32,301 nucleotides of DNA from positions 1-32,301 of the forward strand of contig JAAZNU010000018.1 of assembly GCA_012798135.1 (NCBI GenBank), in the 5' to 3' direction. Shown one piece after another: positions 16,474 through 25,069 of this stretch. Numbering within the stretch: position 1 is the stretch's first letter; the number at the start of each line of letters is the position of its first letter. The notes under the pieces are model-generated. The model was not told the origin of the DNA. It made no database searches and worked only from the letters and a program-made list of their open reading frames with translations. This DNA comes from Veillonellaceae bacterium (GTDB taxonomy: Bacteria > Bacillota_C > Negativicutes > UBA1444). The position numbers were made by a program, and so were the translations under genes.

Positions 16474-17355
16474 ATGGCCGACGACGAATCACGGTTGACC
16501 CTCAAAGCGCACGCCAAGATCAATCTGGCGCTCGAGGTGCTGGACAAACGCCCGGATGGCTACCACGAAGTGTCGATGATTATGCAGTCAGTGAGCTTGC
16601 ATGATACAGTAACCTTGTCATTGCAGGCTGCCAATATTACCCTGAGTTGCGATCGGTCCGAGCTGCTTTGTGACAACAGCAATTTGGCTTTTCGGGCCGC
16701 CGATCTGTTGCGGCGGGAATATGGCATCGCCCGGGGCGTACAGATCGAACTGACGAAGCGAATTCCCCTGGCGGCCGGACTGGCCGGCGGCAGTTCGGAT
16801 GCGGCGGCGGTGCTGAAAGGCTTGAACAGGCTCTGGAACCTGCATCTGCCGGCGGCCGAACTGGAACGGCTGGCGGCCCGGCTGGGATCGGATGTGCCGT
16901 TTTGTTTGCAGGGCGGTACTAGTCTGGCGACGGGTCGGGGCGAAATACTGACCGCTTTGCCGGATTTTGCCGGTCAGGGCGTGGTACTGGCGAATCCGCC
17001 GCTGGCGGTGTCGACAGCTTGGGTTTACGGCAACTATCGCAGTGCGGTCGGCAATCGGCGCCGGGACGTTTCAACATTGCGCCGTTCAATCGAACAACAG
17101 GATTTTCCGGCCGTGGCGGCCGCTTTGTTCAACGACCTGGAAAGCGTTACCGTCCCAGCCTATCCGCAAATCGCCGCGCTCAAGGAACAACTCTTACAGG
17201 CGGGAGCAGCAGGCGCTCTGATGTCCGGCAGCGGCCCCACTGTCTTTGCGTTGACGCCGGATCCCGCGTCGGCCGGCAAACTGGCCGGCCAGGCAGCGCT
17301 GGGATCGGACGTAGCCGTTTTTATTGCCGAAACCGTTGCGAGGGAGGAAATGTAA
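16474..17355 (+). CDS. ispE: 4-diphosphocytidyl-2-C-methyl-D-erythritol kinase
   Basis: A 293-residue GHMP kinase of the non-mevalonate isoprenoid pathway; it phosphorylates the 2-hydroxyl of CDP-methylerythritol. The N-terminal AHAKINLALEVLDKRPDGYHEV is the substrate motif; PLAAGLAGGSSDAAAVLKGL (from residue 98) is the ATP-binding GHMP loop; and GALMSGSGPTVFAL near the C-terminus is the third motif. ATG 16474 has GGGAGG eight bases upstream. The stop abuts the next ATG with no gap. Confidence 0.96.
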   Translation: MADDESRLTLKAHAKINLALEVLDKRPDGYHEVSMIMQSVSLHDTVTLSLQAANITLSCDRSELLCDNSNLAFRAADLLRREYGIARGVQIELTKRIPLAAGLAGGSSDAAAVLKGLNRLWNLHLPAAELERLAARLGSDVPFCLQGGTSLATGRGEILTALPDFAGQGVVLANPPLAVSTAWVYGNYRSAVGNRRRDVSTLRRSIEQQDFPAVAAALFNDLESVTVPAYPQIAALKEQLLQAGAAGALMSGSGPTVFALTPDPASAGKLAGQAALGSDVAVFIAETVAREEM

Positions 17356-18039
17356 ATGTCCCGTCTGTTACCAGTAAAGCTCGACAGTTACAAACCATTG
17401 CGCGAGGTCGTCTATGAAACACTCCGGGAAGCGATCCGCACCGGAACGCTGGCGCCGGGAGAACGTTTGATGGAGATTCAGTTGGCAGAAGAACTCGGGG
17501 TCAGCCGGACGCCGGTCCGGGAGGCAATTCGCAAGCTGGAACTGGAGCGTTTCGTGGTCATGTTGCCGCGACGCGGCACCTATGTCGCCAATCTTTCGCT
17601 CAAGGACATCAACGAAGTGTTCGAGATCCGGGCGGCTCTCGATGGTTTGGCGGCCGGGCTGGCCGCTGAGCGAATCACCGAGGAAGAACTGGAACAGATG
17701 GAACGATTGCTGGTGGAGATCGCCGACCACATCGAGCAGCATAACAATCAGAAAATCGTGGAAGTGGATGAGGCATTCCATGACATTCTTTACCGGGCTA
17801 GCCGCAACGAGCGTCTGGTCGGCATCATCTACAACCTGCGGGAACAATTCACCCGTTTTCGGTCGGTTTCGATCAATTATCCCGGCCGACTCACCAATAC
17901 GCTGGAAGAACACAAGCAACTGGTGGAGGCGATTGCGCAACGCAACGCCGAGCTGGCCCAGCAACGGGCCCGCGAGCATATCGAAAACGCCGAGCAGACG
18001 TTGTTGCTGGAAATGGAGCAGCTTCAGCAATCCAGCTGA
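17356..18039 (+). CDS. GntR-family regulator, FadR/FCD subgroup
   Basis: A 227-residue regulator. The winged helix lies at residues about 15-80, with the recognition part LAEELGVSRTPVREAIRKLE and the wing PRRGTYVANL. The all-helical FCD ligand domain follows, with histidines in FHDILYR, EEHKQLV and REHIENAEQ that usually bind a metal and an organic acid. The ATG directly follows the ispE stop, and AGGGAGGA lies 11 bases before. The position between ispE and purR is shared by related genomes as far as I recall, but target genes and ligand are unknown. Confidence 0.9.
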   Translation: MSRLLPVKLDSYKPLREVVYETLREAIRTGTLAPGERLMEIQLAEELGVSRTPVREAIRKLELERFVVMLPRRGTYVANLSLKDINEVFEIRAALDGLAAGLAAERITEEELEQMERLLVEIADHIEQHNNQKIVEVDEAFHDILYRASRNERLVGIIYNLREQFTRFRSVSINYPGRLTNTLEEHKQLVEAIAQRNAELAQQRAREHIENAEQTLLLEMEQLQQSS

Positions 18040-18058
18040 AACCGGGCCTATGACTCGA

Positions 18059-18082
18059 TCGGGGCGGGCTAGCCCTGCCCGA
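18059..18082. other. GC-rich hairpin between the gntR-type gene and purR
   Basis: TCGGG and GGGC pair with GCCC and CCCGA around a two-base loop, with a two-base internal mismatch. No T-run follows, so it is not a standard terminator; it may tune read-through or mRNA stability within the operon. Confidence 0.35.
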
Positions 18083-18129
18083 GGCAGTAGTCACCGAATT
18101 TTTGGGTTTGCGCGGGGAGGGAATAAGAT

Positions 18130-18939
18130 TTGGAAAAAAACCGACGTATGGAACGTCTCGTGATCCTGGCGAAACAGTTGACGAATAATCCGTCACGTTT
18201 GTTTTCGCTGGGCGGCTTTGCGGATGCGTTTGGTTGCGCCAAATCCACCCTCAGCGAAGATATGGCGATGATCCGGGATACATTGGAAGCCCAGGGCGAG
18301 GGGACTTTGGAGACGATTGCCGGCGCGGCGGGCGGCGTCCGTTATCTGCCCTGCCGGCCGGAAAGCGCGGTTCATGCGAGCCTGTCACGGTTGGCTGAAC
18401 TGTTGTCCCGCCCGGATCGGATGATTCCCGGCGGATTTTTGTATATGTCGGATATTCTGTTTTCCCCGGAACTGATGGTGGAAGCCGGGGAATTTTTCTT
18501 TCAGCGGTTTGCTCCGTTGGCGCCCGATTATATTCTGACCATTGAAACCAAGGGAATTCCGCTGGCGCTGATGACCGCCCGGGCCTTCAACGTGCCGTTG
18601 GTGATCGCCCGTCAGGGCAGCAAGGTTACGGAAGGCTCGGCGGTCAGTATCAACTACCTGACCGGCTCGGCGAAACGGATCCAGACGATGTCGGTATCCC
18701 GACGGGCCTTGCCGCCCGGCTCGCGGATTCTGGTCATCGATGATTTCATGAAAGCTGGCGGTACCGCGCGCGGACTCGTGGATCTGGCCGCGGAGGTGGG
18801 ATCGACCGTTATAGGAACCGGTGTGCTGATTGCTACGGCGCAGCCGGAAAAGAAACTGGTGGAAGAATACACTTCACTGCTGATTTTGCACAAGATCGAC
18901 GCAACTTCGAAAGAAATCGACATCCGTCCCGCGCTTTGA
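18130..18939 (+). CDS. purR: Purine operon repressor PurR (PRPP-sensing)
   Basis: A 269-residue Bacillota-type PurR: an N-terminal winged helix (FADAFGCAKSTLSEDMAMIRDTLE) fused to a phosphoribosyltransferase fold that has lost catalysis and binds PRPP. The PRPP loop ILVIDDFMKAGGTARG begins at residue 200. In Bacillus subtilis PRPP releases PurR from pur promoters. TTG 18130 was chosen because GGGGAGGG lies nine bases upstream and the N-terminal NRRMERLVIL lines up with the start of B. subtilis PurR; ATG 18148 is the alternative. prs, which makes PRPP, is two genes downstream. Confidence 0.94.
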   Translation: MEKNRRMERLVILAKQLTNNPSRLFSLGGFADAFGCAKSTLSEDMAMIRDTLEAQGEGTLETIAGAAGGVRYLPCRPESAVHASLSRLAELLSRPDRMIPGGFLYMSDILFSPELMVEAGEFFFQRFAPLAPDYILTIETKGIPLALMTARAFNVPLVIARQGSKVTEGSAVSINYLTGSAKRIQTMSVSRRALPPGSRILVIDDFMKAGGTARGLVDLAAEVGSTVIGTGVLIATAQPEKKLVEEYTSLLILHKIDATSKEIDIRPAL

Positions 18940-18971
18940 CGGGATCAGGAAGACAGCCGGGAGGAGAAACG

Positions 18972-20336
18972 ATGCAGGATATGGTTGCGGTCATTCTGGC
19001 CGCCGGCAAGGGAACCCGCATGAAGTCCAATCTGCCCAAGGTATTGCATGAAGTCGGCGGCAAGCCGATGCTGCGGCATGTCATGGCGGCGGCGCAGGCT
19101 GCCGGCGCCGGCCGGGTGGTGGTGGTGGTCGGGTTCGGCGGTGAGCTGGTAGCGACCGTTATGGGCGGTGAAGGGCTGGAATATGTTACCCAAGCTCAGC
19201 AGCTGGGAACCGGCCACGCCGTCATGCAGGCCCAACAGATTCTACAGGATTATCAGGGAACGGTTTTGTTGTTATGCGGCGATACGCCGTTGCTACGGTC
19301 GGACACGCTGCAGTCGTTGCGGCGGGCGCATCAGGTCAGCGGTGCGGCGGCCACAGTATTGACGGCGAAACTGGCCGATCCGTCGGGCTATGGGCGCATT
19401 CTGCGCAACGCCGGGGGCAATGTGTGCGGGATTGTCGAGCAAAAAGACGCCACCTCGGAACAGATCCGGATCAATGAAATCAATACCGGCATTTACTGTT
19501 TCGAAGCCGGTCCCTTGTTTGCGGCGCTGGCTGGCCTGACTTGCAACAACGCCCAACAAGAGTATTACCTGACGGATGTGCTGGCTATTTTGGCCCAGTC
19601 GGGTCAAACCGTGGCCGCCTTGACGGTAGACGACTTCGAAGAGACCTTGGGTATCAATTCCCGACAGCAACTGGCTGAGGCGGAAGCCATCCTGCGTCGC
19701 CGCAAGCTGACGGAACTGATGGAAAACGGCGTGACTGTGATGGACCCCGCCAGCACATTCGTTGATGCCGATGTGGCGATCGGTCGGGATTCGGTGATTT
19801 ATCCGTTTACCTGGCTCGAAGGCCAGACCGTGATCGGCGAAGACTGCCGGATCGGCCCGAATACCCGGATCGCCGACAGCGTGATCGGCAACGGCGTCAC
19901 GCTGCACTTCGTTTACGGGCATGAATGCAGCGTGGAAGACGGCGCAACGGTCGGGCCTTACGTACATCTGCGACCGGCGGCCAAGCTGGCGGCCGGCGTC
20001 AAGGTCGGCAACTTCGTGGAAATTAAAAATTCGCAGGTGGGTCGCGGCAGCAAAGTGCCGCACCTCAGCTACATCGGCGATACGGACATGGGCTCGGGTG
20101 TCAATATCGGCTGCGGCGCCATAACAGTCAACTATGACGGCCAAAAAAAGCACCGCACGATGATCGGCGACCATGCCTTCATCGGTTGCAACACCAACCT
20201 GGTGGCGCCGGTGTCGGTAGGCGATGACGCGTATACCGCCGCCGGCTCGACCATTACCAAGGATGTGCCGCCGCGGGCGCTCGGCGTGGGCAGGGCGCGG
20301 CAAACGAATATTGACGGTTGGGTGGACAAAAAATAA
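18972..20336 (+). CDS. glmU: Bifunctional N-acetylglucosamine-1-phosphate uridyltransferase / glucosamine-1-phosphate acetyltransferase
   Basis: A 454-residue GlmU making UDP-GlcNAc for peptidoglycan and LPS. The pyrophosphorylase domain opens with [20 protein letters not shown] and has the sugar/UTP motif QLGTGHAV. After a linker helix (about residue 230) the left-handed beta-helix acetyltransferase domain shows hexapeptide repeats, including [20 protein letters not shown] and [16 protein letters not shown] 18972 is preceded by GGGAGGAG at good spacing; the upstream extension overlaps purR and is not family sequence. Confidence 0.97.
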   Translation: MQDMVAVILAAGKGTRMKSNLPKVLHEVGGKPMLRHVMAAAQAAGAGRVVVVVGFGGELVATVMGGEGLEYVTQAQQLGTGHAVMQAQQILQDYQGTVLLLCGDTPLLRSDTLQSLRRAHQVSGAAATVLTAKLADPSGYGRILRNAGGNVCGIVEQKDATSEQIRINEINTGIYCFEAGPLFAALAGLTCNNAQQEYYLTDVLAILAQSGQTVAALTVDDFEETLGINSRQQLAEAEAILRRRKLTELMENGVTVMDPASTFVDADVAIGRDSVIYPFTWLEGQTVIGEDCRIGPNTRIADSVIGNGVTLHFVYGHECSVEDGATVGPYVHLRPAAKLAAGVKVGNFVEIKNSQVGRGSKVPHLSYIGDTDMGSGVNIGCGAITVNYDGQKKHRTMIGDHAFIGCNTNLVAPVSVGDDAYTAAGSTITKDVPPRALGVGRARQTNIDGWVDKK

Positions 20337-20352
20337 TTTTCTTGGGGGTTGG

Positions 20353-21309
20353 ATGATGATTCTGGAAGATGAGAAAAAACTGCTGATTTTTTCCGGCAAC
20401 GCCAATCAGGCGCTGGCTGCGGAAATCGCGGCTTATCTCGGCACAACGGTGGGCAACGCCTTTGTGGGAAGGTTCAACAACGGCGAGATACAGGTGATGC
20501 TGGAAGAAAGCGTGCGGGGGGCGCATGCGTTTCTCATCCAGCCGACCAGTCAGCCGGTCAATGACAACATCATGGAACTGCTCATCATGGCGGATGCCTG
20601 CCGCCGGGCCTCGGCCCGCAACATCACGGCGGTGGTTCCCTATTACGGCTATGCGCGGCAGGACCGCAAGACACGCGGCCGTGAGCCCATCACCGCCAAA
20701 TTGATCGCTAATCTGTTGACGACAGCCGGTATCTCCCGGTTGGTGACGATGGACCTTCATGCCGGTCAGATCCAGGGCTTCTTCGATATCCCGGTCGACC
20801 ATCTGCCGGGTGTGCCGATTCTGGCCGAATATTTCGCCGCCAAGCACCTCGAAGACCTGGTCGTGGTTTCGCCGGACCTGGGCGGTGTGACCCGGGCGCG
20901 TTTATTGGCCGACCGCCTTCATGCCGATATCGCGATTCTCGACAAACGCCGGCCGATGCCGGGCGTCGCCGAAATCATGAACCTGATCGGTTGCGTGGAA
21001 GGTCGCAACGCTGTGATCATCGACGATATCGTCGATACCGCCGGGTCCCTGGTAGAGGGCGCCAAAGCTCTGGAACGGCATGGGGCAAAAGCCGTGTACG
21101 CCTGCTGTACCCATCCGGTGCTGTCGGCGCCGGCCTGTCAGCGTCTGAAGGACTCCATCATCAAAGAACTGGTCGTGACCAACACGATTCCGCTGCCGGC
21201 CGAAAAGTGCTTCGACAAGCTGAAAGTTCTGTCGGTCGCGCCGCTGCTCGGCGAAGCGATCATTCGCATTTACGACGACCTGTCGGTGAGCCGTCTGTTC
21301 GATACCTGA
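20353..21309 (+). CDS. prs: Ribose-phosphate pyrophosphokinase (PRPP synthase)
   Basis: A 318-residue class I PRPP synthase converting ribose 5-phosphate and ATP to PRPP. N-terminal [18 protein letters not shown], the ATP loop [20 protein letters not shown], the [18 protein letters not shown] signature and the ribose-phosphate loop [13 protein letters not shown] (residues 221-233) are all intact. The start is at the first of two tandem ATGs (20353, 20356), with GGGGG upstream. It follows glmU by 16 bases, the same glmU-prs order as in B. subtilis. Confidence 0.97.
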   Translation: MMILEDEKKLLIFSGNANQALAAEIAAYLGTTVGNAFVGRFNNGEIQVMLEESVRGAHAFLIQPTSQPVNDNIMELLIMADACRRASARNITAVVPYYGYARQDRKTRGREPITAKLIANLLTTAGISRLVTMDLHAGQIQGFFDIPVDHLPGVPILAEYFAAKHLEDLVVVSPDLGGVTRARLLADRLHADIAILDKRRPMPGVAEIMNLIGCVEGRNAVIIDDIVDTAGSLVEGAKALERHGAKAVYACCTHPVLSAPACQRLKDSIIKELVVTNTIPLPAEKCFDKLKVLSVAPLLGEAIIRIYDDLSVSRLFDT

Positions 21310-21326
21310 TCCGGAGGAATGCTGCG

Positions 21327-21884
21327 TTGAAAATTGTCGTGGGGCTGGGTAATCCCGGCAGCCAATATAAAGAAACCCGTCACAATATCGGCTTCCAGGT
21401 CGTGGATGAATTGGCCCGTCGCTGGACCGCCGGAGCCTGGAAAAAGCGTTATGAAGCGGAAGTGTCGGAGCACCGGGCCATCGGCCCGGTGCTGCTCGTC
21501 AAGCCGCAGACTTATATGAACCTGAGCGGAACCGCCGTCCGGGAGGCAGCCAAGTTTTACAAGACGTTGCCGGCCGACATCATTGTCGTCCATGACGACC
21601 TCGACTTGCCGGCCGGTCGGCTCAGAATCCGCGAACGGGGAGGTTCCGGCGGTCACCGGGGGATCGAGTCGATCCTCGCCCAGTTGGGCAGCGACGAATT
21701 CATCCGGGTGCGGTTCGGCGTGGGCCGGCCTCCGGCGGGGTGGGATTCGGCCGACTACGTACTGGGACGGTTCGCGCCGGAGGAACAGGACTTGATCCGG
21801 GAGGCCGTGACCAAAGCAGCGGACGCCATCGAAATGATTCTCAAGGAGGGAGCGGCGCCGGCTATGAACCGGTATAACCGCTGA
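21327..21884 (+). CDS. pth: Peptidyl-tRNA hydrolase
   Basis: A 185-residue Pth that recycles tRNA from dropped-off peptidyl-tRNA. VVGLGNPGSQYKETRHNIGF contains catalytic His19; VKPQTYMNLSG, VVHDDLDLPAG and GGSGGHRGIESI complete the family motifs. TTG 21327 is eight bases after CCGGAGGA, and earlier in-frame starts lie within prs. The C-terminus is short, as usual in Bacillota. It follows prs by 17 bases. Confidence 0.96.
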   Translation: MKIVVGLGNPGSQYKETRHNIGFQVVDELARRWTAGAWKKRYEAEVSEHRAIGPVLLVKPQTYMNLSGTAVREAAKFYKTLPADIIVVHDDLDLPAGRLRIRERGGSGGHRGIESILAQLGSDEFIRVRFGVGRPPAGWDSADYVLGRFAPEEQDLIREAVTKAADAIEMILKEGAAPAMNRYNR

Positions 21885-21885
21885 T

Positions 21886-23139
21886 GTGCGAACGATGCTG
21901 AACAGCCTGTTCGCCGACAAGCGCGGCGAGATCTTTGATGCGCCCGGCTGGGGCGCCGTTGGACAGAGCGGCGATCGACTGGTCGTCTGCCACAAGGCGG
22001 ATATGATTCCATTGCCGCCGGGAAGCGAGCTGATGTTTCTGCCGGGACGGACCGCCATTGGTCTGAACGGGCCGTTCCCGTCGCCGTTGCCGCAGGGACG
22101 GCAGGCAGTGGCGGCGATTCTGCCGGTCGGCTACACCCGCTTGCTGCTGCCGGCTTATGAAGCATTGCCGGACGCGCCGATGCTGCCGTTGTTCGGCTAT
22201 ACGGCGGTGGCCTGGGAGCGAGGCCGGATCTGGGCCGCGGCGGTGCGCAGCGATGACAATGCGAAATGGGACCCGGCGAAATACAACGGCAAGGACCTCA
22301 AGCGCCGGGTCGCCGCAGTCCGCCAAGAGTTGCCGGACAACCGCCTGGTCGAACATTTGGCGCACTGCTCGCTCGCCTGGCATTGCTGCACGGCGCAGAA
22401 TTTGTTTTACCGACGCTGGGAAGCGGGAATCCCGACCTCGCCGGTATGCAACGCCAACTGCCTGGGCTGCATTTCCCTGCAGCCGGCGGAATGCTGCCCG
22501 TCGCCGCAGAGACGCATCCAGTTTTCACCGACTGTGCGGGAAGTGGCGGAAATTGCTCTCTATCACCTGCGTACGGCGCCGGAAGCGATCGTCAGCTTCG
22601 GCCAGGGCTGCGAGGGAGAGCCGGCCTTGGCGGCTGCCACCATCGCGGCGGCGATCCGGGAAGTGCGCGGCAAAACCGATAGGGGCGTTCTGAACATCAA
22701 CACCAACGCCGGTTACACCGAGGGCATCCGACAGATTGCCGACGCCGGCATCGACAGTCTGCGGGTCAGTCTGATCAGCGCCCGGGAGGAAACCCATCAG
22801 GCCTATTATCGGTCGTCGTATTCGTTGTCGGATGTTCAGGCCTCGATCCAATATGCCAAACAGAAGGGACGCCACGTTTCCGTCAACTTTTTGCTGTTTC
22901 CCGGCCTGAACGACCAACCGGCTGAAATCGCCGCCTGGCGGGAATTTTTGGCAGCGACTGGCGTGGACATGATCCAACTGCGCAACCTGAACATCGATCC
23001 GGAGCACCTACGGGCGGCGGTACCGTTCTTCACGGCAGCGGGAGTGGGGATTCCGGCGATGGTCCGGATGTTGCAGGATGCTCTGCCCCGTCTGAAGTTC
23101 GGCAGCTTCAGTCATTTCCGGCCGCAAAAAAGCAGATAG
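21886..23139 (+). CDS. Radical SAM protein of unassigned function
   Basis: A 417-residue protein. The first about 185 residues have no fold I recognise. CNANCLGC at residues 188-195 is the CxxxCxxC cluster motif, followed by a radical SAM barrel with VSFGQGCEGEPAL (GGE-like SAM motif), NINTNAGYTEGIRQIADAGIDSLRVSL and NFLLFPGLND. GTG 21886 overlaps no gene and is one base after the pth stop; no good ribosome site is visible, so coupling to pth is likely. ATG 21895 is an alternative start. The long N-terminal region and position after pth suggest an RNA or translation-linked role, which is only inference. Confidence 0.88.
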   Translation: MRTMLNSLFADKRGEIFDAPGWGAVGQSGDRLVVCHKADMIPLPPGSELMFLPGRTAIGLNGPFPSPLPQGRQAVAAILPVGYTRLLLPAYEALPDAPMLPLFGYTAVAWERGRIWAAAVRSDDNAKWDPAKYNGKDLKRRVAAVRQELPDNRLVEHLAHCSLAWHCCTAQNLFYRRWEAGIPTSPVCNANCLGCISLQPAECCPSPQRRIQFSPTVREVAEIALYHLRTAPEAIVSFGQGCEGEPALAAATIAAAIREVRGKTDRGVLNINTNAGYTEGIRQIADAGIDSLRVSLISAREETHQAYYRSSYSLSDVQASIQYAKQKGRHVSVNFLLFPGLNDQPAEIAAWREFLAATGVDMIQLRNLNIDPEHLRAAVPFFTAAGVGIPAMVRMLQDALPRLKFGSFSHFRPQKSR

Positions 23140-23142
23140 ACG

Positions 23143-23178
23143 AAAGCGCTGCAGCGTTGGTCGCTGCTACGCGCTTTT
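23143..23178. terminator. Bidirectional hairpin terminator between convergent genes
   Basis: AAAGCGC (23143-23149) pairs with GCGCTTT (23171-23177), and inside it GCAGCG pairs with CGCTGC around a five-base loop. On the plus strand TTTT closes the stem. It lies between the radical SAM stop and the uspA stop and can serve both. Confidence 0.7.
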
Positions 23179-23187
23179 GACGGAAAA

Positions 23188-23649
23188 TCAATCGTTTTTC
23201 GCCTTCACAACCAAAACGGGGATCGACGACAGGCTGAGAAGTTTTTGTGACACGCTGCCCATGAGCATTTGTTCCAGCGCGCTCTGCCCCCGACTGCCGG
23301 CAACGATCAGATCCACACCGTTGGTTTTGGCATAGTCCAAAATCGCAGTGGCGATATGGCCGTAAAGCATCTCGGTTTGAATTGTTACTCCCTTCTTTTT
23401 TCCAGCCTCCACAACTTCTTTCAGATGTTCCTGATCCAGTTGGCGCATTTCGACAAACCGCTCGTACAGAGTGGTGCCGTAGCCTTCGGTGAACATCGCC
23501 TCCGACCGATGGGTCAAGTCCGATTCTTCCACCTTGACGGCGACCAGTGGGGCGCGAGACAGCAGGCTGAGATCGATGGCCCATTGGAGTGCTTCTTTGC
23601 TGTCGGAGGAAGCGTCATAGGCCAACAGGATTTTTTGGGGATGGATCAT
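23188..23649 (-). CDS. Universal stress protein (UspA family, ATP-binding type)
   Basis: A 153-residue single-domain USP. N-terminal KILLAYDASSDSKEALQWA and C-terminal GSRGQSALEQMLMGSVS (G-2x-G-9x-G-S) then PVLVVKAK form the ATP-binding pattern of the MJ0577 type. ATG 23649 has AGAGGTG nine bases upstream. On the minus strand TACAAT (23698-23693) is a -10 candidate without a clear -35. Divergent from rpmE and convergent with the radical SAM gene; it is a single-gene unit. Specific role unknown. Confidence 0.93.
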   Translation of the reverse strand: MIHPQKILLAYDASSDSKEALQWAIDLSLLSRAPLVAVKVEESDLTHRSEAMFTEGYGTTLYERFVEMRQLDQEHLKEVVEAGKKKGVTIQTEMLYGHIATAILDYAKTNGVDLIVAGSRGQSALEQMLMGSVSQKLLSLSSIPVLVVKAKND

Positions 23650-23785
23650 TTCAACACACCTCTCTTTTTCGATTGTTTTTGGTTATGTTTATATTGTAGC
23701 GAATTTTTTCATGTTCTGATATAGGATATAGGACGATGCCTCGGCGGCGTCGGGAAAAATGTACCGTATTTTGTCGTGACGAGTG

Positions 23786-23814
23786 TTGCACCGGGGGGGT
23801 GCCTGTGTTATAAT
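23786..23814 (+). promoter_or_regulatory. Promoter of the rpmE-yqhQ-prfA cluster
   Basis: TTGCAC (23786-23791), a 17-bp spacer and perfect TATAAT (23809-23814). The spacer contains an inverted repeat GCACC/GGTGC (23788-23802) around five G residues. The rpmE start is 54 bp downstream. Confidence 0.82.
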
Positions 23815-23867
23815 AACCTACGCATGACGAAACGGAAGCGTCCATCAAAAGTGAGGTGCAAGCGATA

Positions 23868-24071
23868 ATGAAGGAGAAAATCCATCCCAAATACGAAGAG
23901 GTCAAGGTGACCTGCGCCTGTGGAAATACATTCCTGACAGGTTCAGTAAAAAAAGAACTGCGGGTCGATGTCTGCTCGAAATGCCATCCTTTCTACACCG
24001 GTCAGCAACGGCAGGCAGCCGCCAAAGGCCGGGTCGAAACCTTCAATAAGCGGTACGGAAAACAGAGCTGA
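23868..24071 (+). CDS. rpmE: 50S ribosomal protein L31, zinc-binding form
   Basis: A 67-residue L31. Cys16, Cys18, Cys36 and Cys39 (TCACGNTF and [11 protein letters not shown]) form the zinc site, so this is the C+ type used when zinc is sufficient. ATG 23868 follows GAGGTG with nine bases between; an in-frame GTG four codons earlier overlaps that ribosome site and is rejected. It leads the cluster reaching ywlG. Confidence 0.96.
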   Translation: MKEKIHPKYEEVKVTCACGNTFLTGSVKKELRVDVCSKCHPFYTGQQRQAAAKGRVETFNKRYGKQS

Positions 24072-24075
24072 CGAG

Positions 24076-24101
24076 ACTGCAGAGCAGAGATGCTCTGCAG
24101 T
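24076..24101. other. Perfect 11-bp hairpin between rpmE and yqhQ
   Basis: ACTGCAGAGCA and its exact inverse flank a GAGA tetraloop four bases after the rpmE stop. No T-run follows. It may be a partial terminator, or a stabiliser or processing site that gives rpmE mRNA a higher level than the downstream genes. Confidence 0.6.
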
Positions 24102-24124
24102 ATTCATATCCGGGAGGACTTAAT

Positions 24125-25069
24125 TTGAAGAAGAAACCGATGATCGGCGGGCAGGCGGTCATTGAGGGCGTCATGATGAAGGGCCCGGCGCAGATCGCGA
24201 CCGCGGTCCGGGAACCTTCCGGCGAAATTACGGTGCGGGTGGAGCCGGTGCATTCCATCGGCGAACGCTACCCCATCTTCAAGAAACCCTTGCTCCGCGG
24301 TGTCATCGCGTTGGGCGAGGCGTTGATTTACGGGCTGAAGGCACTGTCGTTTTCGGCGCAGGCCGCCGGCGAAGAAGGAGAAGAACTCTCCACGAAGGAG
24401 ATTGCCTTGACCATGGTCGCCGCCTTCGGGCTGGCGGTGCTGTTGTTCGTCGTCGTGCCGACCTATGCGGCCAAGTTCATTCATAGCGCCGTTACCGACC
24501 CGCGTCTGTTGAATCTGTTCGAGGGCATGCTGCGCCTGGGCATCTTTTTTGTCTATGTGGCGGCGATTTCCTCGATGGCGGACATCCGGCGGGTTTTTCA
24601 ATATCACGGTGCCGAACACAAAACCATTTTCGCCTATGAAGCGGGGCTGCCGTTGACTGTCGAGAACGTCCGGCCGTTCGGCCGCCTGCACCCACGTTGC
24701 GGCACCAACTTTTTGTTGATTGTGATGCTGGTCAGTATTTTCATGTTTGCTTTTCTGGGCTGGCCCTCCCTGTGGCTGCGCATTTTGTCCCGCGTGCTGA
24801 TGCTGCCGCTGGTGGCGGGGATCGCCTATGAAATCATCCGGTTTGCCGGCAATCACTGCGACAATCCCTGGGTTTCCGTGATTATCAAGCCGGGACTGTG
24901 GCTGCAATATATGACAACGCGGGAACCCAGCGACGATCAGATCGAAGTCGCCATCCGCGCCCTGGAATCCGTCCGGCCGGAGGAGGAAAAACCTTTGGCG
25001 GAAATCATATTACCCCCAGATGATGGGGAAGCGAGGGAAGAAGTTGCTCGAGAAGCTGCAAGCGCTTGA
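24125..25069 (+). CDS. yqhQ: DUF1385 / YqhQ-family membrane protein
   Basis: A 314-residue protein. It begins [20 protein letters not shown], the family N-terminal motif; several membrane helices lie between about residues 95 and 245; and conserved cytosolic segments include [26 protein letters not shown] and AGNHCDNPW with His/Glu/Cys residues that could bind metal. TTG 24125 follows CGGGAGGA; no better start exists. The place between rpmE and prfA is common in Bacillota, but the function is not established. The end overlaps prfA by 26 bases. Confidence 0.9.
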   Translation: MKKKPMIGGQAVIEGVMMKGPAQIATAVREPSGEITVRVEPVHSIGERYPIFKKPLLRGVIALGEALIYGLKALSFSAQAAGEEGEELSTKEIALTMVAAFGLAVLLFVVVPTYAAKFIHSAVTDPRLLNLFEGMLRLGIFFVYVAAISSMADIRRVFQYHGAEHKTIFAYEAGLPLTVENVRPFGRLHPRCGTNFLLIVMLVSIFMFAFLGWPSLWLRILSRVLMLPLVAGIAYEIIRFAGNHCDNPWVSVIIKPGLWLQYMTTREPSDDQIEVAIRALESVRPEEEKPLAEIILPPDDGEAREEVAREAASA

